Positions 1 to 9,331 are shown, counted from the first letter of the stretch. The stretch is DNA of 10,587 bases from Gammaproteobacteria bacterium (GCA_019136395.1 JAGVUH010000309.1:1-10587), one strand, 5' to 3'. Program-made: numbers and translations. The notes: a model not told the origin generated them from the letters alone.

Positions 1-1153
<1,153 letters not shown>

Positions 1154-1165
1154 ATTGATTGGAGA

Positions 1166-1194
1166 ATCTTACAGAGTCATACGTCCCCAGGCAA
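1166..1194 (-). promoter_or_regulatory. Sigma-70 promoter of the initiator tRNA gene
   Basis: On the minus strand TTGCCT (1194-1189) and TAAGAT (1171-1166) each match 4 of 6 consensus bases and are separated by exactly 17 bp. The -10 box lies 12 nt before the mature tRNA 5' end, which leaves room for a very short leader. Position and spacing make this the likely tRNA promoter. Confidence 0.7.
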
Positions 1195-1373
1195 GTGAAA
1201 AATTCCTCATGAAAAAATCCACACGGGTTAAAACTGCCGGGACGCAAGACGCGAGGAGTTTAGTTCATTGATTTAACTGATTGATTCAGAGCCTGCAGAC
1301 GGCAATGATGGCCCTCGGGGGTACTGAGCGTGAGAAGCGTGTAAACTAAAGTAACAAGGGGAGGATCATTACC

Positions 1374-1766
1374 ATGCTAAACTTAGGTATCGAAACGATC
1401 TGCTTCGTCATCGCCAAGACCAGGGAATTTCAGGCAAAAGAGCAGGTGGTCATCCCTGACACGCCCTCGGGCCCAGGGGATGACTGGGCTTTGCAGATCC
1501 TTGCTGACCACCGGGACGATCTGACTGTTCAGGAAGTACGTGCCACGATCGCTGATCTTGACCCGGACTTGCAGGCGGAGCTCATCGCTCTGATGTGGCT
1601 GGGACGCGGTGACTACGGGCTTAATGAGTGGGATGATGCCTTGGCAGATGCGCTGGATGCCTATGATGAACATGGGAATACGGCTTCTTACCTCCTCTCA
1701 CATCCCCTGGCGGCCGATTATCTGGAGGAGGGTCTTATCGCCCATGGTTACTCCTGCCAGGACTAA
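1374..1766 (+). CDS. DUF3775 family protein
   Basis: The 130-residue product resembles the DUF3775 family, whose function is not known. It begins LNLGIETICFVIAKTREF and contains LIALMWLGRGD near the middle (about residues 72-82) and HPLAADYLEEGLIAHGYSC at the end, all typical of the family. It is acidic and soluble, with no signal peptide or membrane segment. The ATG is supported by a strong Shine-Dalgarno run (AAGGGGAGG at 1356-1364) nine bases upstream. It stands alone: the tRNA upstream is on the other strand, and the next gene starts about 390 bp later. No clear promoter was found in the AT-richer 220 bp upstream. Confidence 0.85.
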   Translation: MLNLGIETICFVIAKTREFQAKEQVVIPDTPSGPGDDWALQILADHRDDLTVQEVRATIADLDPDLQAELIALMWLGRGDYGLNEWDDALADALDAYDEHGNTASYLLSHPLAADYLEEGLIAHGYSCQD

Positions 1767-2159
1767 GCCGCCAGGATCGTCAGGATCGCCGGGCCTGAGG
1801 TGATGAACCGCCATATGCCGGGTTGTGGGCGCGGGAAACCGGATGAGTGCTTGCATTCCCTGAGACTTAGCCTCATTCTCGGGCGAGTTATCAGGAGGGG
1901 CGCTCGTCATCCCCTGACGATGAAAGACGCCGCCGGCTTCCACGCCCACGGCCTCATGATCCCACTCTAGGGCGGAACGCGTTTTTTTCCAGGTCCTTGA
2001 CCTGACCGCCCTCTCCGCCGGCCCTACCGCAACGTCCCTCCCCGCTTTGTTTTTATCCCCGCGGTTCCGTACGCGGTCTTTTTCAACCTCACCCCACCTG
2101 CACGGACATTACCCTTCCGGTCATGCCGGGCAGATGACATGGAGCCTGACTGTTCATAG
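1767..2159. other. Long intergenic stretch without a convincing gene
   Basis: These 393 bp separate the DUF3775 gene from the ribosome-associated protein gene. A 51-codon plus-strand frame (ATG at 1815, TAG at 1968-1970) exists, but has no evident ribosome binding site or recognisable motif, so I do not call it. A small hairpin (TCGTCA/TGACGA around 1897-1913) has no T run. A possible terminator at 2059-2083 is listed separately. The rest is C-rich and shows nothing I can name. Confidence 0.5.
2059..2083 (+). terminator. Possible weak Rho-independent terminator
   Basis: CCGCG (2059-2063) pairs with CGCGG (2072-2076) around an 8-nt loop and is followed directly by TCTTTTT. The 5-bp stem is short. 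It lies 290 bp after the DUF3775 gene and 75 bp before the next gene, so it could end a long transcript from the left. Low confidence. Confidence 0.35.
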
Positions 2160-2543
2160 ATGAGTTCCGTAACTAATCTTTCCCCCGCCCTGCATATCAG
2201 CGGGGATACCCTCGCCCTCGACCCCAAGATTCGCCATTACATCACCGCTGAGGCCGAACGCCTTCAGCAGCGTTTCTCCGCCGCTGGGATGGCCCTGCGC
2301 ATAGGTATCAGTGAGGAATTTGATCCGGCCCGTGGCCATCGCGTTCGCTGCGAACTGGACGCCAGACTTCCGGGGCGGCGCCAGTTCATGGTGCGCGAGG
2401 CGCACAAGGAGGCATTGACGGCGATTTCCAGCGTTTTCGCTGGCGCCCGTAAGCAGCTCCGCCGTCTGACGACCCGCCGCCTTGGCGAGTCACTCAGCTC
2501 GTCAGCGACATCAACGGGTGAAATGCAGGCTTGCGGCACCTGA
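2160..2543 (+). CDS. Probable HPF/RaiA-type ribosome-associated protein
   Basis: The 127-residue protein looks like a member of the ribosomal S30AE (HPF/RaiA) family. It starts with a beta strand ending in ISGDTLALDPKIRHYI, continues with a helix AEAERLQQRF, then LRIGISEEF and VRCELDARLPGRRQFMVREAHKEALTAIS, matching the beta-alpha-beta-beta-beta-alpha order of that fold. Family members bind the 30S decoding site to hibernate or stall ribosomes under stress. The length fits a short HPF plus a tail of about 25 residues of low complexity. The ribosome binding site is weak: a GGAG at 2141-2144 lies 15 bases before the ATG. The assignment rests on overall pattern, not on a diagnostic motif, so it is moderate. 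It converges with psiE. Confidence 0.62.
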   Translation: MSSVTNLSPALHISGDTLALDPKIRHYITAEAERLQQRFSAAGMALRIGISEEFDPARGHRVRCELDARLPGRRQFMVREAHKEALTAISSVFAGARKQLRRLTTRRLGESLSSSATSTGEMQACGT

Positions 2544-2691
2544 GGCCTGAGGTCTGAGGCGCCTCCCCTTATCCGCCTCGACACGGCCCCGATCCGTACC
2601 ACCTCGGCCCGCCCCGAACTGGTCCACGCAACGGTTGACGTGTTCCCTGGCCTGGTTGCGAGCAGGGCGCGCCCGGTGCCGTTAGCCCCCG

Positions 2692-3162
2692 TCAATCCTC
2701 GTCGGAAAAACGCGCCGTCGCGTAACGGATCAGCATGACTGAGAGCGTCAGCAACAGGATCGAGAGACTGATCGCGACCATGCGCTCATCGGCCATCTCC
2801 TTGATGTCGATTGCCAAAACCCGCGTCAAGGCCGTGATGGCGATATAGAGCAGAAACCTCACGGGTAGGCGCTTGGTTTTGAAATAGATTCCAACCATGG
2901 CCCCCAATTCGAGATAGATGAAGAGCAGCAGAATGTCCTTCACCGAGGGGCCAGCCTCCCTGAAGATCAGCAGGATCTCCACGATCGTAGCCCAGATGAT
3001 CATGACGCCAACGACGAACAGCCCCACAAGGTGGAACCAATCCACCAGGTGATTGCCAAGCTGCTCCATGACTTCATAAGTCTTCGAATGAGAGGTTGTT
3101 TTCTCTTCCACGGTCTCAGGTAGATAGGTCACGCTGGCTGGTTCTCGCTTGGTACGATCCAT
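2692..3162 (-). CDS. psiE: PsiE family membrane protein (phosphate-starvation-inducible E)
   Basis: The 156-residue product has a polar N-terminus of about 37 residues and four hydrophobic segments (about 39-67, 75-95, 100-119 and 128-152). The stretch YLELGAMVGIYF, followed by LPVRFLLYIAITALTRVLAID, is the hallmark of the PsiE family. In E. coli, psiE responds to phosphate starvation and cAMP-CRP, but its biochemical role is unknown. The protein should be an inner-membrane protein. The ATG at 3162 is used; the nearest purine-rich stretch (GGGAGG) is unusually far upstream, so a start at the internal Met (residue 31, MEQLGNH) cannot be excluded. It faces the DUF971-MoaD gene divergently across 158 bp. 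I looked for a Pho box there and saw no good match. Confidence 0.88.
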   Translation of the reverse strand: MDRTKREPASVTYLPETVEEKTTSHSKTYEVMEQLGNHLVDWFHLVGLFVVGVMIIWATIVEILLIFREAGPSVKDILLLFIYLELGAMVGIYFKTKRLPVRFLLYIAITALTRVLAIDIKEMADERMVAISLSILLLTLSVMLIRYATARFSDED

Positions 3163-3320
3163 GGTTACGGCCGGGATACCCTCCCGACAGCGACAAGCTT
3201 AACAAAAACTCACCCGGTGTTAGGTTACCGTGCCGGGTATGGAAACCGCGCGGGCCCCCCCACCTATATCCCTCCTGACCAGGCCCTGCTGGACCCTCAG
3301 CCCCGGAGTGATCCTGACCC

Positions 3321-3959
3321 ATGACCGAAGAATCAAGCAAGCATCTACCCATTGAGATCAACCTCCACGCCAAATCCCGTTTGCTAAGCGTCGCCTTTGA
3401 AGACGGCGCACGCTTCGAGTTGCCCTGTGAGTATCTGCGGGTCTTCTCCAAGGCGGCCAGCCTGGATGCCTCCATCCTGGGCAAGGAGGGGGTCAGCATT
3501 GAGCATATCGAGCCGCAGGGTCAGTACGCCATCCGCATCGTCTTCACGGATGGCCATGACACGGGGATCTATTCCTGGGATACCCTGTACACCCTTGGTG
3601 TCAACCAGCAAGCCAACTGGGCGGAATACCTCAAGCGCCTGGAAAGCCTCGGCTACCAGCGCCAGGAACCCGAGGGCACCAACCGAAGGATTCGACTGCT
3701 CTACTTCTCCTGGCTAGCCAGGAAGATGCGCAAGGAGGCGGACGAGGTCACCCTGCCGGCGGGGGTAACCGACGTCACCAGCCTCCTGAGCTGGCTGGGC
3801 CAACGACGCCAGGGCGCTGAGGTGCTCTTCACCCCCGAGCGTCTGCGCGTTACCGTAAACCGGCAGTTCGCGGAAGGCTTTACCCGACTGCACGAAGGGG
3901 ACGAGGTGGGGCTGGTACCCAACTCCCCTACCCCACCGGCCACCCCGGATCTGATCTGA
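3321..3959 (+). CDS. DUF971 domain fused to a MoaD/ThiS-like domain, without C-terminal Gly-Gly
   Basis: The 212-residue protein has two parts. Residues about 9-108 match DUF971 (the gamma-butyrobetaine hydroxylase N-terminal-like fold): LLSVAFEDGARFELPCEYLR, then YAIRIVFTDGHDTGIYSWDTLYTL. Residues about 123-203 look like a MoaD-type ubiquitin fold: IRLLYFSWLARKM, a VTLPAGVTDVTSLLSWL helix region, LRVTVNRQFA and LHEGDEVGLVP. In molybdopterin synthase, MoaD ends in PP-x-x-GG and carries sulfur as a thiocarboxylate there. This protein instead ends NSPTPPATPDLI, with no Gly-Gly in this or the other frames, so it should not act as a sulfur carrier. DUF971 has no firmly known role. A GGAG at 3305-3308 lies 12 bases before the ATG. 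No moa gene is nearby. Confidence 0.82.
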   Translation: MTEESSKHLPIEINLHAKSRLLSVAFEDGARFELPCEYLRVFSKAASLDASILGKEGVSIEHIEPQGQYAIRIVFTDGHDTGIYSWDTLYTLGVNQQANWAEYLKRLESLGYQRQEPEGTNRRIRLLYFSWLARKMRKEADEVTLPAGVTDVTSLLSWLGQRRQGAEVLFTPERLRVTVNRQFAEGFTRLHEGDEVGLVPNSPTPPATPDLI

Positions 3960-4142
3960 ACATCTCGGGCCCGTCCAGATTCGGCTCAGAGACGGTCAAA
4001 AATCCTCTCGACTGAATCCGGTAAGAGCCCGCAATAGACCTCTCAAATCAGAATCCGTGAATCCTCAATAACCACGCAAGCTAGGGATAACAACAAGATA
4101 GCGCGTCTTAGGATAGGCGGAAAGGGTATTTTTCACCAGATC

Positions 4143-5126
4143 TCAGGCATTGACATTGACCACCAGACGGCCTCGGACCCGCCCGGCCAGCAGTTCCGCC
4201 GCGGCGGGGATGGCCCGCGCCAGGGGGATCTCCTCGGTCATGGCCGCCAGCTTGGCGGGGTCCAGGTCGGTAGCCAGACGATTCCAGGCCCGGCTCCGCC
4301 GCTCCTTGGGCACCATCACGCTTTCGATGCCATAAAGGGTGACGCCGCGCAGGATGAAGGGGGCCACCGTGGCGGGGAAGTCCATGCCCTGGGCCAGACC
4401 ACAGGCGGCCACCGCGCCGTTGTAAGCGGTTCCGGCACAGGCATTGGCCAGGGTATGGCTGCCGACGGTATCCACCACCCCCAGCCAGCGCTCTTTCTGC
4501 AGCGGCTTGCCGGGACCACTCAACTCGGCCCGATCGACGACCTCCGCCGCGCCCAGGGCGGTCAGATAGCCGGCCTCCGTCGGCCGTCCCGTGGAGGCGA
4601 TGACCCGGTAGCCGCGGTCAGCCAGAAGGGCGATGGCGATACTCCCCACCCCACCGCTGGCCCCGGTGACCAGGACATCGCCCGCCCCGGGCTGGAGCCC
4701 ATGGCCTTCCAGGGCCAGCACGCACAGCATGGCCGTATAGCCCGCGGTGCCAATCGCCATCGCCTGGCGGCTGGTCAGCCCCGGGGGCAGCGGCACGAGC
4801 CAATCCCCGGACAGCCGCGCCTGCTGGGCCAGCCCGCCCCAATGCCGCTCGCCCACCCCCCAGCCATTGAGAATGACGGCATCGCCCACTTGCCACGCCG
4901 GATGGCTGCTTGCCACCACCTCACCGCAGCAGTCGATGCCAGGGATCATGGGGAAGTGGCGCACCACCGGGGCCTGGCCGGTGATGGCGAGACCATCCTT
5001 ATAGTTAAGGGTGGAGTAGTCGATGCGAATCTGGACGTCGCCCGCGGGGAGTTCGGACTCGTCCAGGGCGCGTACCTGGGCCTGGGTGCGGCCTGCTTCC
5101 TGGGTCAGATAGATGGCGTTGAACAT
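4143..5126 (-). CDS. acuI: Acrylyl-CoA reductase (NADPH), AcuI/YhdH family
   Basis: The 327-residue enzyme is a zinc-independent medium-chain reductase of the YhdH/AcuI type, which reduces acrylyl-CoA to propionyl-CoA with NADPH and so removes a toxic electrophile. Family marks are [13 protein letters not shown] (about 38-50), PGIDCCGEV (about 62-70), the cofactor loop [13 protein letters not shown] (about 153-165), and [13 protein letters not shown] near the C-terminus. The length is the usual one for the family. The start is supported by GAGGA about eight bases before the ATG (minus strand, near 5135-5139). It follows rimO on the same strand after 147 bp, so read-through is possible, but the functions are unrelated. 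The broader quinone-oxidoreductase label is the fallback if substrate specificity differs. Confidence 0.92.
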   Translation of the reverse strand: MFNAIYLTQEAGRTQAQVRALDESELPAGDVQIRIDYSTLNYKDGLAITGQAPVVRHFPMIPGIDCCGEVVASSHPAWQVGDAVILNGWGVGERHWGGLAQQARLSGDWLVPLPPGLTSRQAMAIGTAGYTAMLCVLALEGHGLQPGAGDVLVTGASGGVGSIAIALLADRGYRVIASTGRPTEAGYLTALGAAEVVDRAELSGPGKPLQKERWLGVVDTVGSHTLANACAGTAYNGAVAACGLAQGMDFPATVAPFILRGVTLYGIESVMVPKERRSRAWNRLATDLDPAKLAAMTEEIPLARAIPAAAELLAGRVRGRLVVNVNA

Positions 5127-5273
5127 GGCAATTTCCTCGCGAAGAGCAGGTTAAGCAATGAATTCAGAGCCGGTAGTCCCGCCGGATAATTGGCGACGGC
5201 TATCTGGCCAGGGGGACTGGGCGACGGGAACGGGAAGCTGGCGACAGTGACGCGGGCATGGCGAACGGCAAGG

Positions 5274-6605
5274 TCATTCGACCGGTACTCCCAAGAGATC
5301 ATGGGGTCCGGAGCGGGTGATCTCGACCTCAATGAAATCCCCGGGGTCCAGTTCCCACTCGCCGGGGACGATGACCTTGCCATCAATCTCGGGGGCATCG
5401 GCATAGGTCCGGGCGATCACCCGCCCCTCCTGCACCTCATCCACCAGGACGATCTGCCGCTGGCCGACACGGGCCGCCAGCTTTTCGCGGCTGATCTCGG
5501 CCTGAACCGCCATGAAGCGCGCCAGACGCTCCTCGCGTACCGCCTCGGGCACCGGGTCCGGCAAGGCATTGGCGGCAGCGCCCGCCACCGGGGAATAGGC
5601 GAAGGCTCCTACCCGGTCCAGGCGGGCCAGGTGGAGGAAATCGAGCAGGGTCTGAAAGTCGGCCTCGGTCTCGCCAGGAAAACCGACGATGAAGGTGCTG
5701 CGCATCACCAGGTCCGGGCAGAGGGCGCGCCACCGTGCCAGCCGCTCCAGCACCGCCTCCGCCGCCGCGGGGCGGCGCATGGCCTTGAGGATCGCCGGGC
5801 TGGCGTGTTGCAGGGGCATGTCCAGATAGGGCAGGATCAGGCCCTCGGCCATGAGGGGGATGAGTCGATCCACCTGGGGATAGGGATAGACGTAATGCAG
5901 GCGAATCCAGGCCTGGTGCTCCCCCAGCCGCCGGGCCAGGGTCTCGATGTCGGTGCGCAGGGGCTGCCCACGCCAGATATCGGTGCGATAGCGCAGATCC
6001 AGGCCATAGGCGCTGGTATCCTGGGCGATGACCAGGATCTCTCGCACCCCGGCCTCCACCAGGCGCGCCGCCTCGTCCAGGACCTCGCCGATGGGGCGGC
6101 TGACCAGGTCGCCCCGCAGGCTGGGGATGATGCAAAAGGTACAGCGATGGTTGCAGCCTTCCGCGATCTTGAGATAGGCATAATGGCGTGGGGTCAGCTT
6201 GACCCCCTGGGGGGGCACCAGGCTGGTGAAGGGGTCATGGGGGGCTGGCACCTGGGCATGGACCGCGGCCATGACCTCGGCAAAGGCCTGGGGACCGGTG
6301 ACGGCCAGGACCTTGGGATGGGCCTGCCAGACCAGGTCCGCGCGCGCCCCCAGGCAGCCGGTCACCACCACCCGGCCGTTCTCGGCCAGGGCCTCGCCAA
6401 TGGCCTCCAGGGACTCGGCCACCGCCGCGTCGATGAAACCGCAGGTATTGACGATCACCAGGTCCGCCCCGGCGTAGCTGGGGGAGATGGCGTAGCCCTC
6501 CGTCCGCAATTGGGTGAGGATCCGTTCCGAGTCGACGGTGGCCTTGGGGCAGCCCAGGCTGACAAAACCGATTGCCGGGGCACGGCTGGGGGTGAGGGTG
6601 GACAA
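5274..6605 (-). CDS. rimO: Ribosomal protein S12 methylthiotransferase RimO
   Basis: This radical-SAM enzyme adds a methylthio group to the conserved aspartate of ribosomal protein S12 (D89 in E. coli). From a TTG start at 6605 the protein is 443 residues, against 441 in E. coli. It has the N-terminal iron-sulfur cysteines C19 (LGCPKA), C55 (VNTCGF) and C84 (TGCLG), the radical-SAM motif C151-x3-C155-x2-C158 (CNHRCTFC), the [10 protein letters not shown] motif, and a TRAM domain at the C-terminus. The frame stays open to an ATG at 6689, but the extra 28 residues resemble nothing in the family and would overlap the divergent fkpB gene. TTG has a GGAG six bases upstream (6612-6615) and gives the N-terminus (M)STLTPSR, close to E. 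coli MSKVTPQP. Confidence 0.95.
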   Translation of the reverse strand: MSTLTPSRAPAIGFVSLGCPKATVDSERILTQLRTEGYAISPSYAGADLVIVNTCGFIDAAVAESLEAIGEALAENGRVVVTGCLGARADLVWQAHPKVLAVTGPQAFAEVMAAVHAQVPAPHDPFTSLVPPQGVKLTPRHYAYLKIAEGCNHRCTFCIIPSLRGDLVSRPIGEVLDEAARLVEAGVREILVIAQDTSAYGLDLRYRTDIWRGQPLRTDIETLARRLGEHQAWIRLHYVYPYPQVDRLIPLMAEGLILPYLDMPLQHASPAILKAMRRPAAAEAVLERLARWRALCPDLVMRSTFIVGFPGETEADFQTLLDFLHLARLDRVGAFAYSPVAGAAANALPDPVPEAVREERLARFMAVQAEISREKLAARVGQRQIVLVDEVQEGRVIARTYADAPEIDGKVIVPGEWELDPGDFIEVEITRSGPHDLLGVPVE

Positions 6606-6611
6606 GGATGA

Positions 6612-6634
6612 CTCCAGGAATGCCTCCAGGAATG
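6612..6634 (-). promoter_or_regulatory. Duplicated Shine-Dalgarno segment deciding the rimO TTG start
   Basis: An 11-bp unit (CTCCAGGAATG on the plus strand) occurs at 6612-6622 and again at 6624-6634. On the minus strand each copy holds CCTGGAG, so two GGAG sites lie in tandem; the proximal one is six bases from the TTG. This supports TTG at 6605 as the rimO start. Confidence 0.6.
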
Positions 6635-6662
6635 AATGAACCGTTAGTTTAATCGAGACCGC

Positions 6663-7118
6663 ATGAGCACGAATCCCCGCGTCATCCAACCCGGTTCACG
6701 CATCCGGCTGCACCTCGCCATCCACCTTGATGATGGTACCCAAGCCCTGTCCACCTTCGATGAGGAACCCCTGGACTTGACCCTGGGCGACGGCACCCTG
6801 ACCCCCGGCACCGAGGCCCTGCTCCTTGGCCTGGCGGCCGGCGCTGCGCAAGAGCGCCTGGTCAGCGGGAATGACCTCTTCGAGACCTGGCAGGAGGCGA
6901 ATCTCCATTGGCTGCCGGTCGAGGACTTTCCCGGGGGCGTCCCCGACCCTGGAAGCCTGGTGGCCTTCGCGGGCCCGTCGGGGGAGGAGATCCCCGCCAT
7001 CGTCAAGGAAGTTCAGGGCCAGCGGATGCTAGTGGATCTCAATCATCCCCTGTCTGGCCGGATTCTGCGACTGCAATACCACATCCTGGAGGTCGTCGGT
7101 CCCGACCCGGGGTCATGA
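6663..7118 (+). CDS. fkpB: FKBP-type peptidyl-prolyl isomerase, FkpB/SlpA type
   Basis: The 151-residue cytoplasmic protein belongs to the SlpA/FkpB branch of FKBPs, which catalyse cis-trans isomerisation of prolyl bonds and act as chaperones through an inserted flap domain. Seen here: [17 protein letters not shown] at the N-terminus, [19 protein letters not shown] (about 39-57), the inserted domain around 70-120, and [21 protein letters not shown], equivalent to the family DxNHPLAG signature. No signal peptide is present. It precedes ispH, the order known from E. coli (fkpB-ispH). The ATG lies 57 bp from the rimO TTG, so both genes share a short divergent control region; the ribosome binding site (GAG at seven bases) is weak. 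An FKBP label is secure, enzymatic activity is inferred. Confidence 0.92.
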   Translation: MSTNPRVIQPGSRIRLHLAIHLDDGTQALSTFDEEPLDLTLGDGTLTPGTEALLLGLAAGAAQERLVSGNDLFETWQEANLHWLPVEDFPGGVPDPGSLVAFAGPSGEEIPAIVKEVQGQRMLVDLNHPLSGRILRLQYHILEVVGPDPGS

Positions 7119-7215
7119 CCCACAGCCATGGCCTGGGGTTATGGCATGGAACCGTGACCTCGGGCTCTCCTCTGGTGCTGCGGCTTGCTGCTGTTTCCCT
7201 ATGCCGTTGGGGTCC

Positions 7216-7241
7216 CGAGCCACCGGTGTCGAGCCACCGGT
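7216..7241 (+). repeat. 12-bp direct repeat before ispH
   Basis: CGAGCCACCGGT occurs at 7216-7227 and 7230-7241, a period of 14 bp. It ends at the first base of a TTGGCA hexamer that may be the ispH -35 box. A binding site is possible but only inferred. Confidence 0.6.
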
Positions 7242-7270
7242 TGGCAAACTGCCTTGCCCCCCGTTATCCT
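7241..7270 (+). promoter_or_regulatory. Possible ispH promoter, spaced for a leaderless transcript
   Basis: TTGGCA (7241-7246, 5 of 6 consensus) and TATCCT (7265-7270, 4 of 6) are 18 bp apart. Seven bases follow before the ispH ATG at 7278, so transcription would start about at the A of the start codon. No Shine-Dalgarno is visible there, which agrees. Inferred from pattern only. Confidence 0.35.
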
Positions 7271-7277
7271 GACGGCC

Positions 7278-8207
7278 ATGAACATCCTCCTTGCCAATCC
7301 CCGCGGCTTCTGCGCCGGTGTCGATCGCGCCATTGAGATTGTCGAGCGGGTCCTGGACCTCTTCCCCCCACCCATCTATGTCCGTCACGAGGTGGTCCAC
7401 AACCGCTTCGTGGTTGAGGGGCTCCGGGCCCGCGGCGCCATTTTCGTCGACGAGGTCGATCAGGTCCCGGACGGCGCCACCCTGATCTTCAGCGCCCACG
7501 GCGTCTCCCAGGATGTCCGCGCCGCCGCCGCGGCGCGCCAGTTGCGGGTCTTCGACGCCACCTGTCCCCTGGTCACCAAGGTCCACTTGGAGGTGGCGCG
7601 CCACTGCCGGGAGGGCTTTGACGTCCTCCTCATCGGTCACCGCGGTCATCCCGAGGTGGAAGGGACCATGGGCCAATGCCAGGCCCCCGGAGCCATCCAT
7701 CTGCTGGAGCGGGTCGCGGAGGTGGCGGACATCCAGGTGCGCGATCCGGCGCGGGTGGCCTACGTCACCCAGACCACTCTGTCCATGGATGATACCGAAA
7801 ACATCGTCACCGCCTTGCGCGCCCGCTTCCCCCACCTCCAGGGGCCGCGTAAGAGCGATATCTGCTACGCCACCCAGAACCGCCAGGACGCCGTCAAGGA
7901 CCTCGCCCAGCGGTGTGACCTGATCCTGGTGGTCGGCTCCCCCAACAGTTCCAACTCCAATCGCTTGCGGGAACTGGCCGAGAAGCGGGGCAAACCGGCC
8001 TACCTCATCGACAGCGCCCAAGACATCCAGACTGACTGGCTTACGGGCGCACCCCGGGTAGGTGTAACCGCCGGGGCCTCCGCCCCCGAGGTGCTGGTGG
8101 CGGCCGTCATCGCCCGCTTGCAGGCTTGCGGCGCCACGGCGGTCGTCGAGCAGGACGGCATCCGTGAGCAGGTCGTCTTCGCCTTGCCGCATGCTGACGG
8201 CCCGTGA
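7278..8207 (+). CDS. ispH: 4-hydroxy-3-methylbut-2-enyl diphosphate reductase IspH
   Basis: IspH performs the last step of the MEP pathway, reducing HMBPP to IPP and DMAPP. The 309-residue protein has the three cysteines that hold its iron-sulfur cluster: C12 ([10 protein letters not shown]), C96 (DATCPLV) and C196 (CYATQNRQ). It also has [11 protein letters not shown] (active-site H124 and E126), VTQTTLS and NSSNSNRL. The frame is open further upstream to 7185, but family alignment places the start at [18 protein letters not shown] 7278. It follows fkpB by 159 bp, a wide gap for that pair, which holds direct repeats and a candidate promoter. The last residues (LPHADGP) overlap the start of the truncated thiO frame and may be altered by the same deletion. 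Confidence 0.95.
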   Translation: MNILLANPRGFCAGVDRAIEIVERVLDLFPPPIYVRHEVVHNRFVVEGLRARGAIFVDEVDQVPDGATLIFSAHGVSQDVRAAAAARQLRVFDATCPLVTKVHLEVARHCREGFDVLLIGHRGHPEVEGTMGQCQAPGAIHLLERVAEVADIQVRDPARVAYVTQTTLSMDDTENIVTALRARFPHLQGPRKSDICYATQNRQDAVKDLAQRCDLILVVGSPNSSNSNRLRELAEKRGKPAYLIDSAQDIQTDWLTGAPRVGVTAGASAPEVLVAAVIARLQACGATAVVEQDGIREQVVFALPHADGP

Positions 8208-9237
8208 ACTGGCCACCGCCGGCGCTCACGTGACCCTGATCGAAAGGGGTGAAACCGGCCGTGAGTCCTCCTGGGCGGGCGGCGGGATTCTCTCCCCGCT
8301 CTATCCCTGGCGCTATGCCGATTCCCTGACCGCCCTGGCGCGCTGGAGCCAGGCTCGTTACACCGACCTGTGCCGTGAGCTACAGATGGCATCCGGGGTC
8401 GATCCCGAATGTCTGCCCAGCGGCCTACTCATCCTTGACCCCGAAGAAAGGGCCGACGCCCTCGCCTGGGCCAAGGCTCATCAGTTGCGCATGGAGCGGA
8501 TCGAGCCTGCCGACCTGGCCGAGCTGGAGCCAGCCCTCAGCCACACGACGGACGGCGCCCTCTGGCTACCGGAGATCGGCCAGGTCCGTAACCCCCGCTT
8601 CGCCCGCGCCCTGCGTCGCGCGGTGGAAGCCCGGGTCGAGGTGCGGGAACATGAGGAAGTCAGCGAATTGCGGGTCACCGCCGGGCGCATTCAGGGCGTC
8701 CGCACCCGCCAGGGTATCCTGGAGGCGGACCAGGTCGTCGTCTGCGCCGGTGCCTGGACGGCGACGCTTCTCGCCCAACTAGGCGCAGCCCCCGCCGTTG
8801 AGCCCGTGCGTGGGCAGATGATGGTCTTCCTGACCCAACCCGGTCAGATCCGCCACATCGTCCTCTATCGTGACCGGTACATCATTCCGCGCCAGGATGG
8901 CCACGTGCTCATCGGCAGCACCCTGGAATACACGGGTTTTGACAAGTCCACCACCACCGAGGCGAAAGAGCAGCTCTACCGCGCCGCCGGCACCCTCTTC
9001 CCCCTCCTCAGGCACAGTCCCATCGAGCATCATTGGGCTGGCCTGCGCCCTGGCTCACCGAATGGCATCCCCTATATCGGCGCCCACCCCCAGGTTGAGG
9101 GGCTCTTTTTCAACGCCGGTCACTTCCGCAATGGAGTGGTCACCGGCCCCGCCTCCGCCCGGCTGGTCGCCGACCTCATGCTCAACCGTCCGCCCATTCT
9201 CGACCCGACCCCCTATGCCCTCCACGCTCAGCGCTAG
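8191..9237 (+). pseudogene. thiO: Glycine oxidase ThiO-like, N-terminally truncated (no FAD-binding GxGxxG)
   Basis: The product resembles ThiO, the FAD enzyme that oxidises glycine to iminoglycine for the thiazole ring of thiamine. Family marks are TLIERG followed by ESSWAGGGILSPLYPWRY, then VRGQMMVF, the HHWAGLRPGSPNGIPYIG motif and FNAGHFRNGVVTGPASARLVADL. The normal N-terminus (first beta strand plus GxGxxG that binds the FAD pyrophosphate, about 17 residues) is missing: the frame begins inside the following helix at [11 protein letters not shown] (ATG 8191), or with an unrelated 9-residue extension from GTG 8164. None of the three frames just upstream encodes GxGxxG. The rest is intact, with no stops. 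A 5' deletion joining it to the ispH 3' end, recent or an assembly error, is the likely cause. Without that segment it should not bind FAD normally. Confidence 0.8.
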
Positions 9238-9250
9238 CAGCTCCACCAAC

Positions 9251-9330
9251 CCAAGCCCCAAGCCAAACCAAGCCGACCGACCCAAGCTGATCCAAGCTGA
9301 CCCGACTCAAAGCTGACCCCCAAGCTGACC
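9251..9330 (+). repeat. Degenerate short repeats (CCAAGC / AAGCTGA)
   Basis: The 80 bp between thiO and the tRNA-Thr promoter are built of imperfect copies of CCAAGC and AAGCTGACC with irregular 9 to 14 bp periods. At least four copies read AAGCTGA. It could be slippage-generated sequence. No gene is seen here. Confidence 0.6.
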
Positions 9331-9331
9331 C

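Noticed and set aside
1225..1262. GGGACGCAA motif resembling the core of a GEMM-type c-di-GMP riboswitch ahead of the DUF3775 gene
   Set aside because: The hairpin with the GNRA loop that should precede the motif is absent and I could not pair the second domain, so a single 9-base match is not enough. A covariance-model search would settle it.
1815..1970. 51-codon plus-strand frame between the DUF3775 and HPF-like genes
   Set aside because: No recognisable motif and no Shine-Dalgarno; composition does not stand out.
3163..3320. Pho box between psiE and the DUF971-MoaD gene
   Set aside because: CTTGTCGCTGTCGG on the minus strand resembles CTGTCA repeats only partly and has the wrong spacing.
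5190..6611. Long plus-strand open frame opposite rimO
   Set aside because: It is the antisense shadow of rimO in high-GC DNA, rich in G, A and Q, with no domain.
6606..6689. ATG start for rimO at 6689
   Set aside because: It would add 28 residues not typical of the family and overlap the divergent fkpB start, while TTG 6605 fits length and ribosome binding site.
7185..7277. Longer ispH starting at 7185
   Set aside because: The added 31 residues have no family counterpart and no supporting ribosome binding site; IspH normally starts just before the GFCAGV cysteine.
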